DNA of 64,000 nucleotides from Callorhinus ursinus (lineage: Eukaryota > Chordata > Mammalia > Carnivora > Otariidae). The stretch is taken from assembly GCF_003265705.1 (NCBI RefSeq), contig NW_020312904.1, positions 2,031,253-2,095,252 of the forward strand, in the 5' to 3' direction. Position numbers and translations under genes: made by a program. Under the pieces are notes generated by a model, which saw only the letters and a list, made by a program, of their open reading frames with translations, did not search any database and was not told the DNA's origin. Shown here piece by piece: positions 11,326-22,744 of this stretch. How positions within the stretch are numbered: the first letter of the stretch is position 1; every line of letters begins with the position of its first letter.

Positions 11326-11960
11326 CTAATCCAGAGAAATGGTTGGCCTTACCCGTCAGGATCCCCTCTGTGAGTTTTCTCCCTTTTCCACAACTTGGTC
11401 CCATAAATTCTTCTCTCCCTTAATATCTCTCCAATACTGTCAAAGTGATTTTAAAATGTTTTCTCCTGCCTGTCAGGTTGTTTTTGATGAGATGTTGGCC
11501 CACATTATCATCACCAGAAGTAAACCCTATAGTGTTTTCTAGTGTTCTTTTGATGTGTCTGTGTTGCCTATTTCAGCATTAAATATTCTTTTCTTGAATT
11601 CTATTTCATATTACCCTATTTATTTAGTCTCTTGGGTGGATTTCAGAAACAAGTCTTTATTTCTTATCCTCAGTGGATGCTCTGTGCTGTCCAGGGTTTC
11701 ACTATTGCTTGTCTTAGGCCACTGTTGGCTCACTGCTCCGGGATACGTGTGTGTGTGTGTCCTGTGTGTGTGTCCCTGAGCACACTCAGAGTTTCCACAT
11801 CACATTTACCAAAAAATTTATGTGCCCACTAGTAGCATAGGCTCAGATTTTGTTTTACCAATCATACTTTGTGTCCATTGACAGCCTGGGGACATTGGCT
11901 CACTTCTGATTTGAGAAAGCCAGACACCAAGTATAAACAGTATGCCCCTTTTCACAAAGG
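11326..11960 (-). mobile_element. Possible L1/HAL1 5' sequence, antisense, weak
   Basis: Fragments such as gtcaggttgtttttgatgag (11473), tttatttagtctcttgggtgg (11619) and tcagtggatgctctgtgctg (11671) resemble the antisense 5' portion of old L1. A GT repeat follows at 11746-11773. The evidence is by eye and weak. Confidence 0.3.
11746..11773. repeat. (GT)n microsatellite, interrupted
   Basis: Two short GT runs are separated by cct. Confidence 0.85.
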
Positions 11961-13080
11961 ACGCTGTACGTTATGCAGGGAGCCAGTCCCCATGTGGGGT
12001 CTGTCTGCAGATGATTCAACTTCACACTCTCATGAGTATGTCAGTACCCAGTGGTGGGCCAGGAACCTCCAACACTGTCTTAATTTCTGGCTAGAAACTA
12101 TGTCCGTATTTCAGGCACATGATGGATTCTCCTTCTTATTTTTAATCTGACCTGTATTTTTTACATTCAGTGTACGTGTGTTTGAAGCAGTATCAGAGGA
12201 TTCTCAGCCTGTATTCCATCTTCTGTCTTGGGCAGAAATCCCAGGTATTTATGTTTCAAACGCTACCACATTCTATTCTCACCCTGACCCTAAAGTAGGC
12301 GTTGCGATCATTATTTTCTGGGAAAGGAGAAAGACTTAGAGCAGTTATTAGCTGTGTGACTTTGAAAAGCAATCTGAAGTGGGGTCCCATTTCCAAAGCC
12401 CATCATCTTCCTGACGTGTGGTTCTAGAACCTGGCAGCACCTCTTTGCTGCTAAGCCTTGGAGGCAGGGAGAGCAGGCATTTGGCGTGTGGCAGCAACCC
12501 CATCAGGAGCTAGCTAGTGGACAGCTTCAAGTTCAGAAAGAATGTCTTTGAGCAGGAGATTTTATCTGGCTTGGCACACAAAATGAAATCAGTAAATATT
12601 TGGAGAACAAATGCTCAGTTTCCATTAAGAACAGGCTGGGTGGTGGAGGCAAGATGATGTGGGGTTATCAAAGCTGATTCAAGCTTTCATCCCAGCATCC
12701 TCCAAAGACAACCTAATAATTGTGCTGGTCACGTTCCTGCGAGTGATTCCGGGTGATGGACTGGGAGAGGGACCAGACTCGACAGGCAGGGGAAGGACAC
12801 AGCACTTAGCAGTGAGGAGCTCGGTGAGGGTGCCCTGAGGGCTGCACCCAGACCATGCTGAGCACCTGATGAAGAGTCGCTGCTGGAGTGGAGGAGTGGA
12901 GATGGATGGATGGATGATGGGTGGCTGGATGGATGTGTGAATGGTTAGGCCACTGAATCCGTTCTAGGAAGCCGAGATAAGGGACACCTGCTGCCTCAAC
13001 ATCTTGGCGGCGGTGGGCACAGGACAATGAAATCCACTATCGTCCTCTGTGAGCACATGCTGTAACTGGTGTTTTCCCAT
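11960..13080. other. No recognised gene; short GGAT repeat at 12901-12945
   Basis: Positions 12270-12420 contain scattered MIR-like words (agctgtgtgactttg) but no convincing alignment. An impure (GGAT)n tract occupies 12901-12945. Nothing coding is recognised. Confidence 0.5.
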
Positions 13081-13109
13081 TTTCACTTATATCTGGTCCT
13101 GACAGGAAA

Positions 13110-13240
13110 TCTGTGACGAGATATTATTTCCCTTTTCCCAAACAAGGAAAGTGAGGTGAATAACCTCACACGGAACCAGTCTTGAAACCTGGATCTTCCT
13201 AAATCTAATCTCTGCACAGAGTAGCGTTTCCGTCTGATCC
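13110..13240 (-). mobile_element. MIR fragment, antisense
   Basis: The order tattatttcccttttccca, aaggaaagtgaggtgaataa, gtcttgaaacctggatcttcc follows the reverse of a MIR SINE (bivalent strong core region), with part of the middle missing. Typical of ancient mammalian MIR copies. Confidence 0.5.
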
Positions 13241-13294
13241 AAGGTCTGCACCCTCTGCCTCTTTGAAACCGTGAGGAGGAGCTGAAAGGTAAAT

Positions 13295-13600
13295 GGTGCA
13301 CAGACCCCGGGGTGGGCGGCGGAGACGCCGGGGTGGGCGGAGGAGACAGACCCCAGGGTGGGCGGAGGAGACCCCGGGGTGGGCNNNNNNNNNNGGGTGG
13401 GCGGCGGAGACCCCGGGATGGGCGGCGGAGATGACCTTGGGGTGGGCGTAGGAGACCCTGGGGTGGGCGGAGGTGACCCCAGGAGGGGGGGAAGGTGACC
13501 CCGTGATGGGAGGAGGTGAACTCGCTGTGGGCGGAGATGACCTGGGATAGGCAGAGGTGACTCCGGGATAGGGGGAGATGGCCCTGGGCTTTCTTCCCTG
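13295..13600. repeat. G-rich minisatellite containing an assembly gap
   Basis: Repeated units of about 20-24 bases built on ggagaccccggggtgggcgg, with decaying variants toward the right (gaggtgaccccaggagg, gagatgacctgggatagg). Strand asymmetry is strong and GGGG/GGG runs recur, so quadruplex formation is possible. Ten N bases at 13385-13394 interrupt the purest part, so the true copy number is unknown. Confidence 0.9.
13385..13394. other. Assembly gap (10 N)
   Basis: Exactly ten N within the minisatellite. The fixed length suggests a placeholder rather than a measured gap. Confidence 0.99.
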
Positions 13601-13879
13601 TTCCGGCTGGCGGGACCTCGGGGGGGGTCCCTAATATCATGGAGGTCATTGGGTCAGGTGGCCAGAGGGTCTTCAGCCTGGAAGGGAGGCATTTTCCTCA
13701 CGTACAAGCACTATTGCAGGGCAGAGGGAATGATGTTCTGCAAGGTGAATCTTTCTTCAGAAACCCACTTTTACGACGTTTCCATGCACCTCCCTGGTAC
13801 CCCCGTGGGAACCCGTAGCATCGACTGCTCTGCTGTGTTTGTTACACCATTTGCTCTCACCTGGGAGAAGAAAGGTGGA

Positions 13880-14560
13880 GAGGTGGTTTCTAAGAACCTT
13901 TGAAAAGCCATTATCTAGAATCAGAAATAAGGGCCAGTTTGTTATATTCTCTTTTATTTCCTTCTGAAAGCTCAGCAGCGGGAGCTCAGCTGACTGGCTC
14001 TCATCGGGGCCGGCCAGTGGGGAGCCTTGGCGATCAGCGATAATTGCCCAGCCTGAGCAGATAAGAATGACATGCAAATTACTTCTGGCAACCCAGAATA
14101 GCAGATGACAGGAAAACATTTTCAGAGCGGCATTTGCCGGGAAGGTTGGAACCACCAGCTGGCTTCTTCAGTCACCTGAGTGGCCCCAGGCCTCCCGCAG
14201 ACCTCGGTCTGGGGTCAGGGCTGGGGGCCTGTTCCCAGTACCTGCTGCTTTCAACTTGCTCATGGGAACACATTGGCCATCAGCTCAAGGAGGTGGGCTC
14301 TGCTGATGGAGACACGTGTCCCTCCAAACCTGGCCATGGTGGAGGCTCTACACCAGAGCCATCTCCAAAATGGGAACAGTGAGCCGCACGCTGAAGCTAC
14401 CAGAAGGTTTTAATGGAAATGATGTACATTCTCTGTCCTGGGGTCTGGCCTGGGGCAGATGCTGGCTGATCAATGACAGCTGAGTCTCAATCTGACACAG
14501 ATAGCCTCACAAAAGCAATGAGTCATCGCCGTGGAGAAAAATGACCTGGAGTCTTGGCGT
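13880..14560. promoter_or_regulatory. Candidate conserved non-coding element
   Basis: Repeat-free sequence of mixed composition between GC-rich blocks. It contains agataag (GATA-type, 14059-14065), the octamer atgcaaat (14072-14079), and, at about 14467-14485, tgatcaatgacagctgagtc (homeodomain/TALE-like tgacag). This is motif-based inference only; no alignment was possible. Confidence 0.3.
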
Positions 14561-15060
14561 GGGGCAGATCTGGGCTCCACTCAGTAGCCACGTCAACTAA
14601 GGCAAGCCAGAGTCTCTCCCAAGTCAACTGATAAGCCCTGCCTCGGGGACACTCTGGGGACAAAATGTGCAGAGGGGATGCTAGTGATGTGTTTAGCACT
14701 ATGCCTGGTGCAGACCAAGCGAGCCCTAAGCCTTCATGGTTGGGGGTGGTATCTGCTCCTGCCATTACTACCTGGGTCAGTAGAGTGGCAGCTCATCATG
14801 GCTACAGGCATCCCTACAGGACTCCCCGGTCCCTCCCCAGCCCCGGTGGCCCTCCATGCATCATTCTGACACTGACCCGTGTGGAACAAGGCGATGGCTT
14901 GCCCGTCTGGAAAGGAAGGTGGCCTCCCAGCTTCTCAATCCCTCCCTTGTAATGTCTGATGGAGGGGCTATTCTCCTTGCTCTTGGCTTGGTTGACCCCC
15001 CCCATCCTCATGACGTTCAGAGTGCCAAGCACAGCGGGGCCCCTGACACTGCCTGACCTG
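14560..15060. other. GC-rich unclassified DNA
   Basis: Several overlapping open frames of 63-116 codons on both strands, none with a recognisable domain or convincing splice context. No repeats identified. Confidence 0.5.
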
Positions 15061-15064
15061 CCTT

Positions 15065-15185
15065 CAGGAGTTCTGCATCCTCTGACCTCAGTCCTGAGTC
15101 TTTCAACCGACTGAAGGAGGCCTCTGATTGGCTCAGTTCTCCTGGTACACTCCTGGACACACAACAGGAACTCAATAAATATTTG
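15065..15185 (+). mobile_element. L2 3' end fragment
   Basis: The segment ends ggaactcaataaatatttgc (15169-15188), the typical L2 3' terminus, preceded by a decayed ctggacacacaaca. Confidence 0.55.
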
Positions 15186-15189
15186 CTAA

Positions 15190-16400
15190 CCTTAATTCAG
15201 TTGAAAGTAAATCCAAGAGAAAAGTGTGTTTGATGTTCGCGTGTTTGTGACCCACCTTCTCTCTACGTGGCATGTTGAGCCAGACGGTAGAAAGTGCTCT
15301 CTGAAATCCGAGGGGTACCCCGAACCACAGAAAACCCATCCAGGAGGCAGAACGTGGTTCCACTGTGCTCCACGTGCACTGAGAAGCCGGACCACGTGGG
15401 GAGCCAGAGGTAGAGCTGCCCCCGAAGCTCAGCCGCACGGCTCCTGAGGAATGAACTGGAAATGTAAGCACTGTGAAGACGGGGAGCAGAGAGTCGCCCC
15501 AGGAGAGCCGCAGAGCACCCTGAGCCCACTGCAGACCCAGACAGATGTGGGGCTCAGGCAAGGACAAGCAAACAGAGGAAAAACGCAAAGCATGACCGTA
15601 CTACACAGCATCGATGGCTGCCATGCAACCAGTATATGAAAACCATTTTTATCCGTGCTAATTCTCATTCTGCTAGTGCTTTACCTCTTGAATAAGCCAT
15701 ATAGTTGAACTCCTTCTTCTGTATCAATCTCAAGAGTAAAATCACATGTATTGGCTCCTTCCTGTGCAAAGTGTAATAATAATTTTTTCTATTTTCCCCA
15801 CCTCTCTCCCTCTTCCCGCCTTCCAGTGTTGTTGCTCATGTAGGGGGTTGGTGCACACTGATTAAATAAATGCTGTTTTCATTCTACACAATGCTTATTT
15901 CTCTTTCTTGACTCTCACACCAGCTACGTTCCTTCTGTGAGGCCTGGGAACTAGCCGATTCCTTTGCTGGAATCCTCCTTCGATGTCTCAGGGGTAAACC
16001 CTGTGCATAACTCAGACCCAGCTTATATCTTGACCCCGAGAAGTCTGTCCTGACCTCTCACAGAGGCCAGCACCAGCCCCCCCACCCCAACCAGCATGTT
16101 GCACCCACCCCACATTCCTCTGGTGCTGGATCCTGTCTACACCCATCTTAACTCAGCTGGACCCGTGCAGGTGCGTCTGCTTCTTTCTTCCAGCAGGAGC
16201 CCCAGGAGAGCGGGGCCCTCCTCTCCTGTCCCTGCCGCGGCCCCCACCCACAGGAGGCCCCCAGTACATCACTGTTGGTAGATGTCAGACGCGCACTGAA
16301 CCAAGGGGCCGGCACGCACCTGTAAACAGCCGCTGCACTTGACCTTCCAGGAAATAGAAGGAAAGGTGATTTCTATCAAAGAGGGCAAACATTACCGTGG
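15190..16400. other. No recognised gene or element
   Basis: Mixed composition, with overlapping frames on both strands at 15172-15668 lacking any domain I recognise. The part at 15990-16290 has faint L2-like wording that I do not trust. Confidence 0.45.
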
Positions 16401-16409
16401 TCAGATGAT

Positions 16410-17060
16410 CATCTGAGATGAATCTGTGGTTAAGACATTTGAAAAAAATGCCAATTCACAGACATATCAATCAGGCTCTAATAAGAGCAGAAAGTAAAGA
16501 TGCCGATCAGGAAAGAAGCCTGGAGAACGTTTCACAGAATGAAGAGCAAACACTGAGGAAGAGCTCAGAGGCCTGCGGACACCGAGGGATCCGACCGCGC
16601 GGTCCTCACACGTCCAATGCTGTGGAAACTGTGTAAAAAAACAAAAAACGTAATGACAGGAAACCTCCTTGAACTTCCCACGTCAGCGGAGATCTCAATG
16701 CAGTAGACAGAATTAATGTGCAGACGCACCTCTGAGAAGTCATTCCATTTCAAGAGCTGGTAAAACAAAAAATCAAAAAAACAAAATGAGTATACCGTGA
16801 ATTTAACTCAGCAGGTTAATAAAAGGGAAAAAGAAATATAAGGATCAACAAGCGCTAACACAGGTGAGAGCAAAAATAAATAGATCACAGCAAAATCACA
16901 GCACAGAAATGAAATAGATATATAATCCAAGTGGTTTTCTAATCAACAACTCTCTAGCTTGATTCTGAAAAAGAAAAGGAAAAAGTCAAAGAAAGAAGTT
17001 GAGGCAGTAGATGAAGGGAGAAACCAAAGAGGGGTTAAGGTAGATGTTTTCTAGAATCTG
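16410..17060 (+). mobile_element. Weak old L1 ORF2-like stretch, sense
   Basis: A-rich plus strand. Around 16860-17000, agagcaaaaataaatagatc, caactctctagcttgattct and gaaaaagaaaaggaaaaag parallel the L1 ORF2 segment coding for a lysine-rich stretch. The left half is doubtful. Confidence 0.35.
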
Positions 17061-17149
17061 TGAGATGCAGGTCTGAAATCATAGTTTATGAGGGAAATAT
17101 CAACTAACAGACTGCATGGAAAAGAGGTAAAATGCGTGGATAGTGCGTC

Positions 17150-17600
17150 AGAAGGGACTCTGCGAACATTCCACACCCAGACCAGCACGACCTGCAGCCT
17201 GCTCTCCACACAGCAGCAGATGGTGACCCGTCCCACCCTCCTGGCCCGGCCCCTAGTGCTAACAGTGTCACTCAGAATAGCGCCCCACCTCATCACTGCT
17301 GCTGCCCTGAGGCCCTCCCTGCCCAGTCATCCACAGTGGCTGGGCCTCCTGGCTCTGCCCCTGGTGCACCAAACAGGAGCATGCCTCAGGGCCTTTGCAT
17401 ATACTGCCCCACCCCCACCAGGAACACTAGTCTCCAAGATGCCCTCAGGGCTGCTCTCCTGCACTCGCGTCCTTGATAAACTCTCACCTTCGCAGAAATG
17501 CACAGGGGCACCTCGCCCTGACCACGTGTCCACCCTGTGTTTCTTGCCATCTCCCGATATAGAAAATGCTTACTTTAACCCTTTTAAATCAGTACCCCCC
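17150..17600 (+). mobile_element. L2 LINE fragment, sense
   Basis: ctgctctccacacagcagca (17199), catgcctcagggcctttgca (17380) and the downstream ctctcaccttcgcagaaatg (17482) are consecutive landmarks of the L2 3' part. The 328-codon open frame at 17088-18074 runs through this LINE and past it, so it is not evidence for a gene. Confidence 0.65.
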
Positions 17601-17869
17601 TCCTTCACACAGGCACACACAATTGGCTCAGGTATTCCTGAGATACAGATGGATGGAAGAAATTCGGTCCCGCCGCTTCCCCACCTGCCGGCTCCCACTT
17701 CAGAGTCAGGACAAGAAGGCATAATCACCCTCAAACAGAGTGGGGCGCTCCTCGGCTTTCAAGTCACTGCCTTTGGCCTCAAGTGGCCATGTGTGCACAC
17801 GGATTTCGTGACAAGGACCCTCCATGAAACCGCGCCTCCTGCCCTGGGATCAGGCAGGACAAGGAGCAC

Positions 17870-18000
17870 TCACTTCCCCGTTCATGCTCACTCATTCACC
17901 CCTGCATTTACTGAGCAAGTGATGAACAGGTGCTCTTCCGGCCCCTGGGACACAGAGACGAGTGGAGAAACTAAGCAGACCAGGTTCTGGGCAGTTCCAG
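17870..18000 (-). mobile_element. L2 3' end fragment, antisense
   Basis: ctcattcacccctgcatttactgagca followed by ggtgctcttccggcccctgggacacagag is a decayed antisense L2 3' end (stop-rich in the LINE frame). Confidence 0.5.
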
Positions 18001-18009
18001 GCAGAGCTG

Positions 18010-19425
18010 ATTTTCGGGGAGCCCAGCAGATGGTAAACAAGGGACTTTGGGTTTGGGGAGGTGCTAGAAGGTGAGGAGCAGGGCCAGTGACAGGTGCGAG
18101 CAGGGCATGCCATTGTTAGCCAGCAGGTGGAGAGGGGTGGGCCACCGGGAGGGGGCTTGGGGGTGGCTGGGGCTGACTGAGGACAAGGCACCCAGACACA
18201 GGGACCCCAGGAACACTGCGAGGGTCCCGAGAAAGGACAGTATGAGTGCAACGAGGGGAGGGTGGCTTGTGGATCCTGGCCTGTGGCATCAGCATCCCGT
18301 GTTCTGCTTTCTAATGCCGCCGATCCTGGCTTGGGTGCCTGTGCACACAGAGCTGCAGATCCAGGCCTTTAGACTCCCAGAATCCAAACACCATGAGAAA
18401 CTCAGGGACAGGCCGATGACGGGAAGGCGGTCATCGAGAATCAGATGCATGGAAGCCAGCACTCAGGAAGACAGGCGAGGGTAAATGCAGTCATGGGCTG
18501 GGAGTCCGTCCTGGGCGGGCTGCTGACCTGCTCTGAGCCAGTCCGGGCCTGTCCTGCAGCAGGTGGAGCCCCTGCCCCGTCCACCTGTCCACTCTACAGC
18601 AGAGGGACACCTGATGCGGGGCTCGACGATCCGAGTAGGCTGTACGTGCGATGCCAGGTATTATCACAGCAATGGCTGTGGGGCAAAGCCAGTTCACGGG
18701 CGGAAATGACCCATCCCTCCACTTGGAGGCGAGCAGAGAGTTACCTGAGCCCTTTAAAAAGGAAGCTTCCAGAAGGTCCACCCCCCCCCCCAATCTGAGA
18801 GTTGGCTTCCAGACCCACGGTGCCAGGCCCTGCCATTAACCTTCAGTGTTCTTCAATTAGCAGCTGTGAGGGGTCATTGGCAGGTGTCGAGGATTTGGAG
18901 GGACCAACCCAGGGCATCGCCCCGGGCTGCCTTAAAAGGGTCTAAGTGTTCTGTTGGAGGGAAGCCCAGGAGACATCGATCGGTGGCGGGTGGGGCGCCT
19001 ACGTGAGAGGAGACGTCCTGGCCCGGACCCCATCCCCGCCTCGGGGAGAGGGTCTTTGGGGGGGCCCATCCAGAGGCCGCCACCCACATGACTCCCTCCG
19101 GGATCCTCTGTGCTTTGCTCCTTCCAGATGGTGGAGCCCAGATGCCACAGCCCAGGCCTAAATGAGGGAGGTTTGTAAACCCCCAGGAATTACAATCCCG
19201 TTAAATCCACACACGTGCAGTTGTGTGGTCACTCAGAAATGAGCCTCGTGCCTCACTTACTCGCTGCCTGGCCTGGAGCCCCGCTTCACGGTTGAGGTGA
19301 GGAGGCTGACCAGGCACGTCCCGGAGCCCCCCTCCCTGGAGCTCACTCCTGTCCCGGATCTGCCGCGGAAGTGTTCTGGGGCCTGGGGTAACTTGCTCAG
19401 CCTCCCTGAGACTCTGCTTCCTCAT
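18010..19425. other. GC-rich unclassified DNA
   Basis: Numerous overlapping open frames on both strands (60-137 codons) and no recognisable protein. A C run lies at 18781-18791. No mobile element identified. Confidence 0.5.
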
Positions 19426-19429
19426 CAGA

Positions 19430-19870
19430 CACTGCAGTAACTGCAGCTACTTCGGGAGGGCACGCGAGAGCCCTCGGGAGGAGCGCCCTGCCCCCGGGGA
19501 AGGCCGCGTCCCCAGGCCCCCCACCCACACCGGGGGGCACTGATACAAGAAAGACTGAGTACGTTAGTAAACGGGGAGAAGACAAGGCTCCCACACAGAA
19601 GAATTCCAAACAAAGTAGGAAGAAACTCCGCCCTGGAGGAGCCGGGGCGGGACCCCCACTTGGCGTGTGCCGGGCACACAGGCTCCCCTCAGAGGGCAGC
19701 GCGGACGGGAAGAGGGGGGCTTCGCGGTGGAGAAGCCTGACCGGCCCCGCGACCGCGGCCGACACCGTGCGGGTCAGTGAGGCTGAGAGCAGGTGCCCCG
19801 ACGCGGCGGGCTGAGGGGGCGCTGCCCCTGTGGGCTTCCTCCCAACCCCGCGACCCCGGTCCAGCCCCCG
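19430..19870. promoter_or_regulatory. CpG island, no associated gene recognised
   Basis: By hand I count about 37 CpG in roughly 420 bases (19441-19860), with GC near two-thirds, giving an observed/expected ratio of about 0.8. The densest part is 19741-19860 (ccccgcgaccgcggccgac and acgcggcggg). Such density usually marks an unmethylated promoter. No TATA box, no flanking exon and no known protein are seen. It could drive a non-coding RNA or be an orphan island. Confidence 0.6.
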
Positions 19871-19982
19871 AGGAAAACATCAGTGGAATCTGAGGCTCGG
19901 TGCTGGTGGGAGCAGGGAAGTGAGCCTGGGCATAGGGGACACTTTCATGCCATCTCTGCCACCTTTCTGAAAATCCATTACC

Positions 19983-20400
19983 TTTTTTTTTTAAATAGTT
20001 TATTTAAAGGAAGTCACACTGCAGTTGGACGGGCTCTTTCATCTAGAACACACAGCAGTTGGGCCGTGCCTGTGGGATCTCTCTGCAGTGAAAATCTGAC
20101 CATCTGTATGGTCCCTCCCTGAACACACGACCGCTCAGGGTCCCCGTTGCTGCCCCTGATGATGGGGCCCGAGCGCCGACCAAGTGCATGGCCGTACACT
20201 CTCCCGTGTCACTTCCGGTCCGTCCCTTCTCCCATCGTCCTTGAGGGAAATATCTGCCTCGGAGATAATGACCTTCAAATGAACACGCTTTATTACCCAG
20301 AACATTCAGCCCCCACCAGAGGGCTGTGGTGCAGTCAGTGGGACCCTGTGGACCGCTCCTCCTGCCCAGGCAGGAAAAACCTAAAATGAAAGCAGCCAGA
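19983..20400 (-). other. Possible polyadenylated 3' end or retrocopy on the minus strand
   Basis: Read on the minus strand, the sequence ends in aataaactatttaaaaaaaaaa (signal plus genomic A run, 19983-20005). A 61-codon minus frame (20014-20199) stops 9 bases before this. A processed retrocopy or an authentic terminal exon would both look like this, but the predicted peptide is not one I recognise and no target-site duplication was found. Confidence 0.25.
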
Positions 20401-21680
20401 CAGCCCCCTCTGCTCCAAGCCGATGCCCCCGGGCCAACACACAGGTTTCAGACCTCTACTGTCGGTCCTAAAGCTTGGGTCACACTGGATGCACTCAAGG
20501 TGTTTCCAAGCCAGAAAACCCATCTGCATCCCCAAGGACACTTTGAAGATCTCAGATTCTGGACTGACCCTGCTTTGCTCAGAAGTTCTGGGAGCAAAGA
20601 GAGCAGGAAGGTGTGCGGTGCATGCATGTGAGCAGGGGGGAGGGAGAGCTAGAGAGAGGAGCGTCGTCTCCCATCTCTCCCTCAGGAAGGTCAGACTCAC
20701 TGTCACAGAAGGAACCAGAAGGCAGGAGGGCGGATGCACTGGCAGTTCCTCCAGGTTGCTGCACGAGCACCCAGCCACTAAGGAGGGATAAGAAACCCTC
20801 CAGAGGGCCTGCCAGGGAGACCTGCTGCCTTCCAGCCCCTCTCCAGCCAGCACACAGTAGTTCCAGTCAAATAAGAACCCCAAATGCTCCCAGCAAGATG
20901 AGAGAGAAGGCAGAAGCTGGCCATGCCCTCTACACCTGCTACAGGTGTACCCGAGTACAGAGCTGAGAGAAGCCCCCGCTTCCCATCACGTTTAAAGTTT
21001 TGATTATCACACTGGGAGAGCACACTAACGATGGACTTCAGTATCTTTTATTACCTGAGAGAGACAGGGAAATTCATGGTGCTCCCTGTGCTTTCATCCA
21101 GGACAAGAGAATAAACACCCCTGCAGAGTGAATTGAAAGGACCAGTGGGAAAGAAAGCAATCTTGCTGAATCATGACATCCTTGTTTCTGCACAGGACGG
21201 CTGTATATGACATCAGGGCACATGCCATATATGTACAAGCCGGCATGGAGGGCTGTGTGCATCATTGTAACAACCCTGGAATCAAAATACATGGGACGCT
21301 GTGTAATTTTGTAATACTACGTAATGTTTCCCACAGACAGTATTTGTGAACACTTCCTCTATCATTAACCGTCCTTCTGAAATGAACATTTCCGACCTGG
21401 TCAGGGTTCTGCTTTTGGGTGGGCAGCTATGGTTTTCACCAAACCCCTCCTGGTGGACCTCTGAGCCATTTCCCCATCCTCCTGTGATGATGAGGCTTAC
21501 ACAGTTCTCTCAGTGGGCCGGCCCCCCTGCTGCCAGCTCCTGGACTGGGTGCTGCCTCCTCACGCAGTGGGATGCTCTGACTGTTGGCTTGTGAGCACCC
21601 ACCCGTTCTCCAGCTTGGCCCCTGGCACCTTGCCACAGCCTGGATGTGTCCTGGTGGAGCCTCACCCTCCATCTTCCAAA
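20400..21680. other. Unclassified DNA with long meaningless frames
   Basis: Minus frame 20335-20883 (182 codons) and several plus frames overlap. Cysteine and serine content and lack of any domain argue against coding. No repeat identified except faint old debris. Confidence 0.45.
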
Positions 21681-21681
21681 C

Positions 21682-21883
21682 TTTTTTTTTAATATTTTAT
21701 TTATTTATTTATTTGGCAGAGAGAAACACAGTGAGAGAGGGAACACAAGCAGGGGGAGTGGGAGAGGGAAAAGCAGACTCCCCGCTGAGCAGAGAGCCCG
21801 ATGCAGGGTTCAATCCCAGGACCCTGGGATCATGACCTAAGCCCAAGGCAGATGCTTAACTGACCGAGCCACCCAGGAGCCCC
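21682..21883 (-). mobile_element. CAN SINE, antisense
   Basis: A T run and aatattttatttatttattt lead into the reversed pyrimidine tract (ggaacacaagcagggggagt) and the tRNA-like head ending ccgagccacccaggagcccc. caccctccatc occurs on both sides (21663-21673 and 21886-21896). On the left eight bases separate it from the T run, so the tail may carry extra sequence. Confidence 0.95.
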
Positions 21884-22289
21884 TCCACCCTCCATCCTGG
21901 AGGCACTTTGCTTCCTTCTGGTGTCTGCCTGGCACTGACAGCCGCAGTCTGCATGCCCTGGGCTCAGCAGCACCCTTTGGGTTTCCGAATGAGGCAGGCA
22001 TATTCCCAGGGGAAATAAAACACAGAAATGGTGCTGGTTCTCTCATGGACTTCTAATTGACATTGTTCCAAAGGAAATGACAACGCTTCATTTTCTCATG
22101 TCCCAAGGAAATGCTTCCCCAGAGAGCGCCAGGAATGTCTGCATGGCCCCTGGTGGGACATGAGATGAACACGGCAGCAGGAATGATCCTCCCTGGGCAG
22201 TGGACAATTACACACAATATTGACCCTCTTTATTATGTTTACAGGCTCATAGCATAATCGGTGCGACAGACCAACCCTCTACCAAATCC

Positions 22290-22740
22290 TCACAGAATGA
22301 GCACTCTAGTTCAATTCAACAAACTCATACAAAGGCCCATTCTGTACCACATATTGAGTGCATGTGAGTATTAGACATCATTCCAGGCCTCAGAGAAACA
22401 ATCGTGAATATAATCAGTATGCAATCAGTTGACCAAGACATTAGACAGCTAATTGGCTCTAGATGGAACATCACAAATCAGGAGAAGCTCTGTGACAGGT
22501 GAGGGGAGTGTGTGTGACAGCAGAGAATCGTGTAGACACGGTGCGGAGGCAGACACCGGGGTCCAGGGATTTCTCTGCAGTGGAATGACCTTCAGGCTGA
22601 GACCGGCAGGAGACATAGATGTTAGTGGGTCCATGCCGTGGGTGGGAGGAGTGAATCCCAGGCACTGGGGGCCCTCCTGGCCAACAAAGGCTCATGCGTG
22701 TAGGCACAGAAGGAAGGCCAAGGGGGCAGGGCAGTGTGTG
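22290..22740 (-). mobile_element. L2 fragment, antisense
   Basis: It begins with a decayed ttcaattcaacaaactcat (22312), then attgagtgcatgtgagtatt, and farther right aggcactgggggccctcctggcc with acaaaggctcatgcgtgtag (22660-22705). This is the order expected for antisense L2 3' sequence. Decay is heavy. Confidence 0.5.
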
Positions 22741-22744
22741 ACGA

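Noticed and set aside
12150..12425. MIR-like words
   Set aside because: Words for both orientations are mixed and no continuous alignment holds.
17088..18074. 328-codon plus-strand open frame
   Set aside because: It crosses a sense L2 fragment and an antisense L2 fragment and has no domain. An ATG in decayed repeat is not a gene start.
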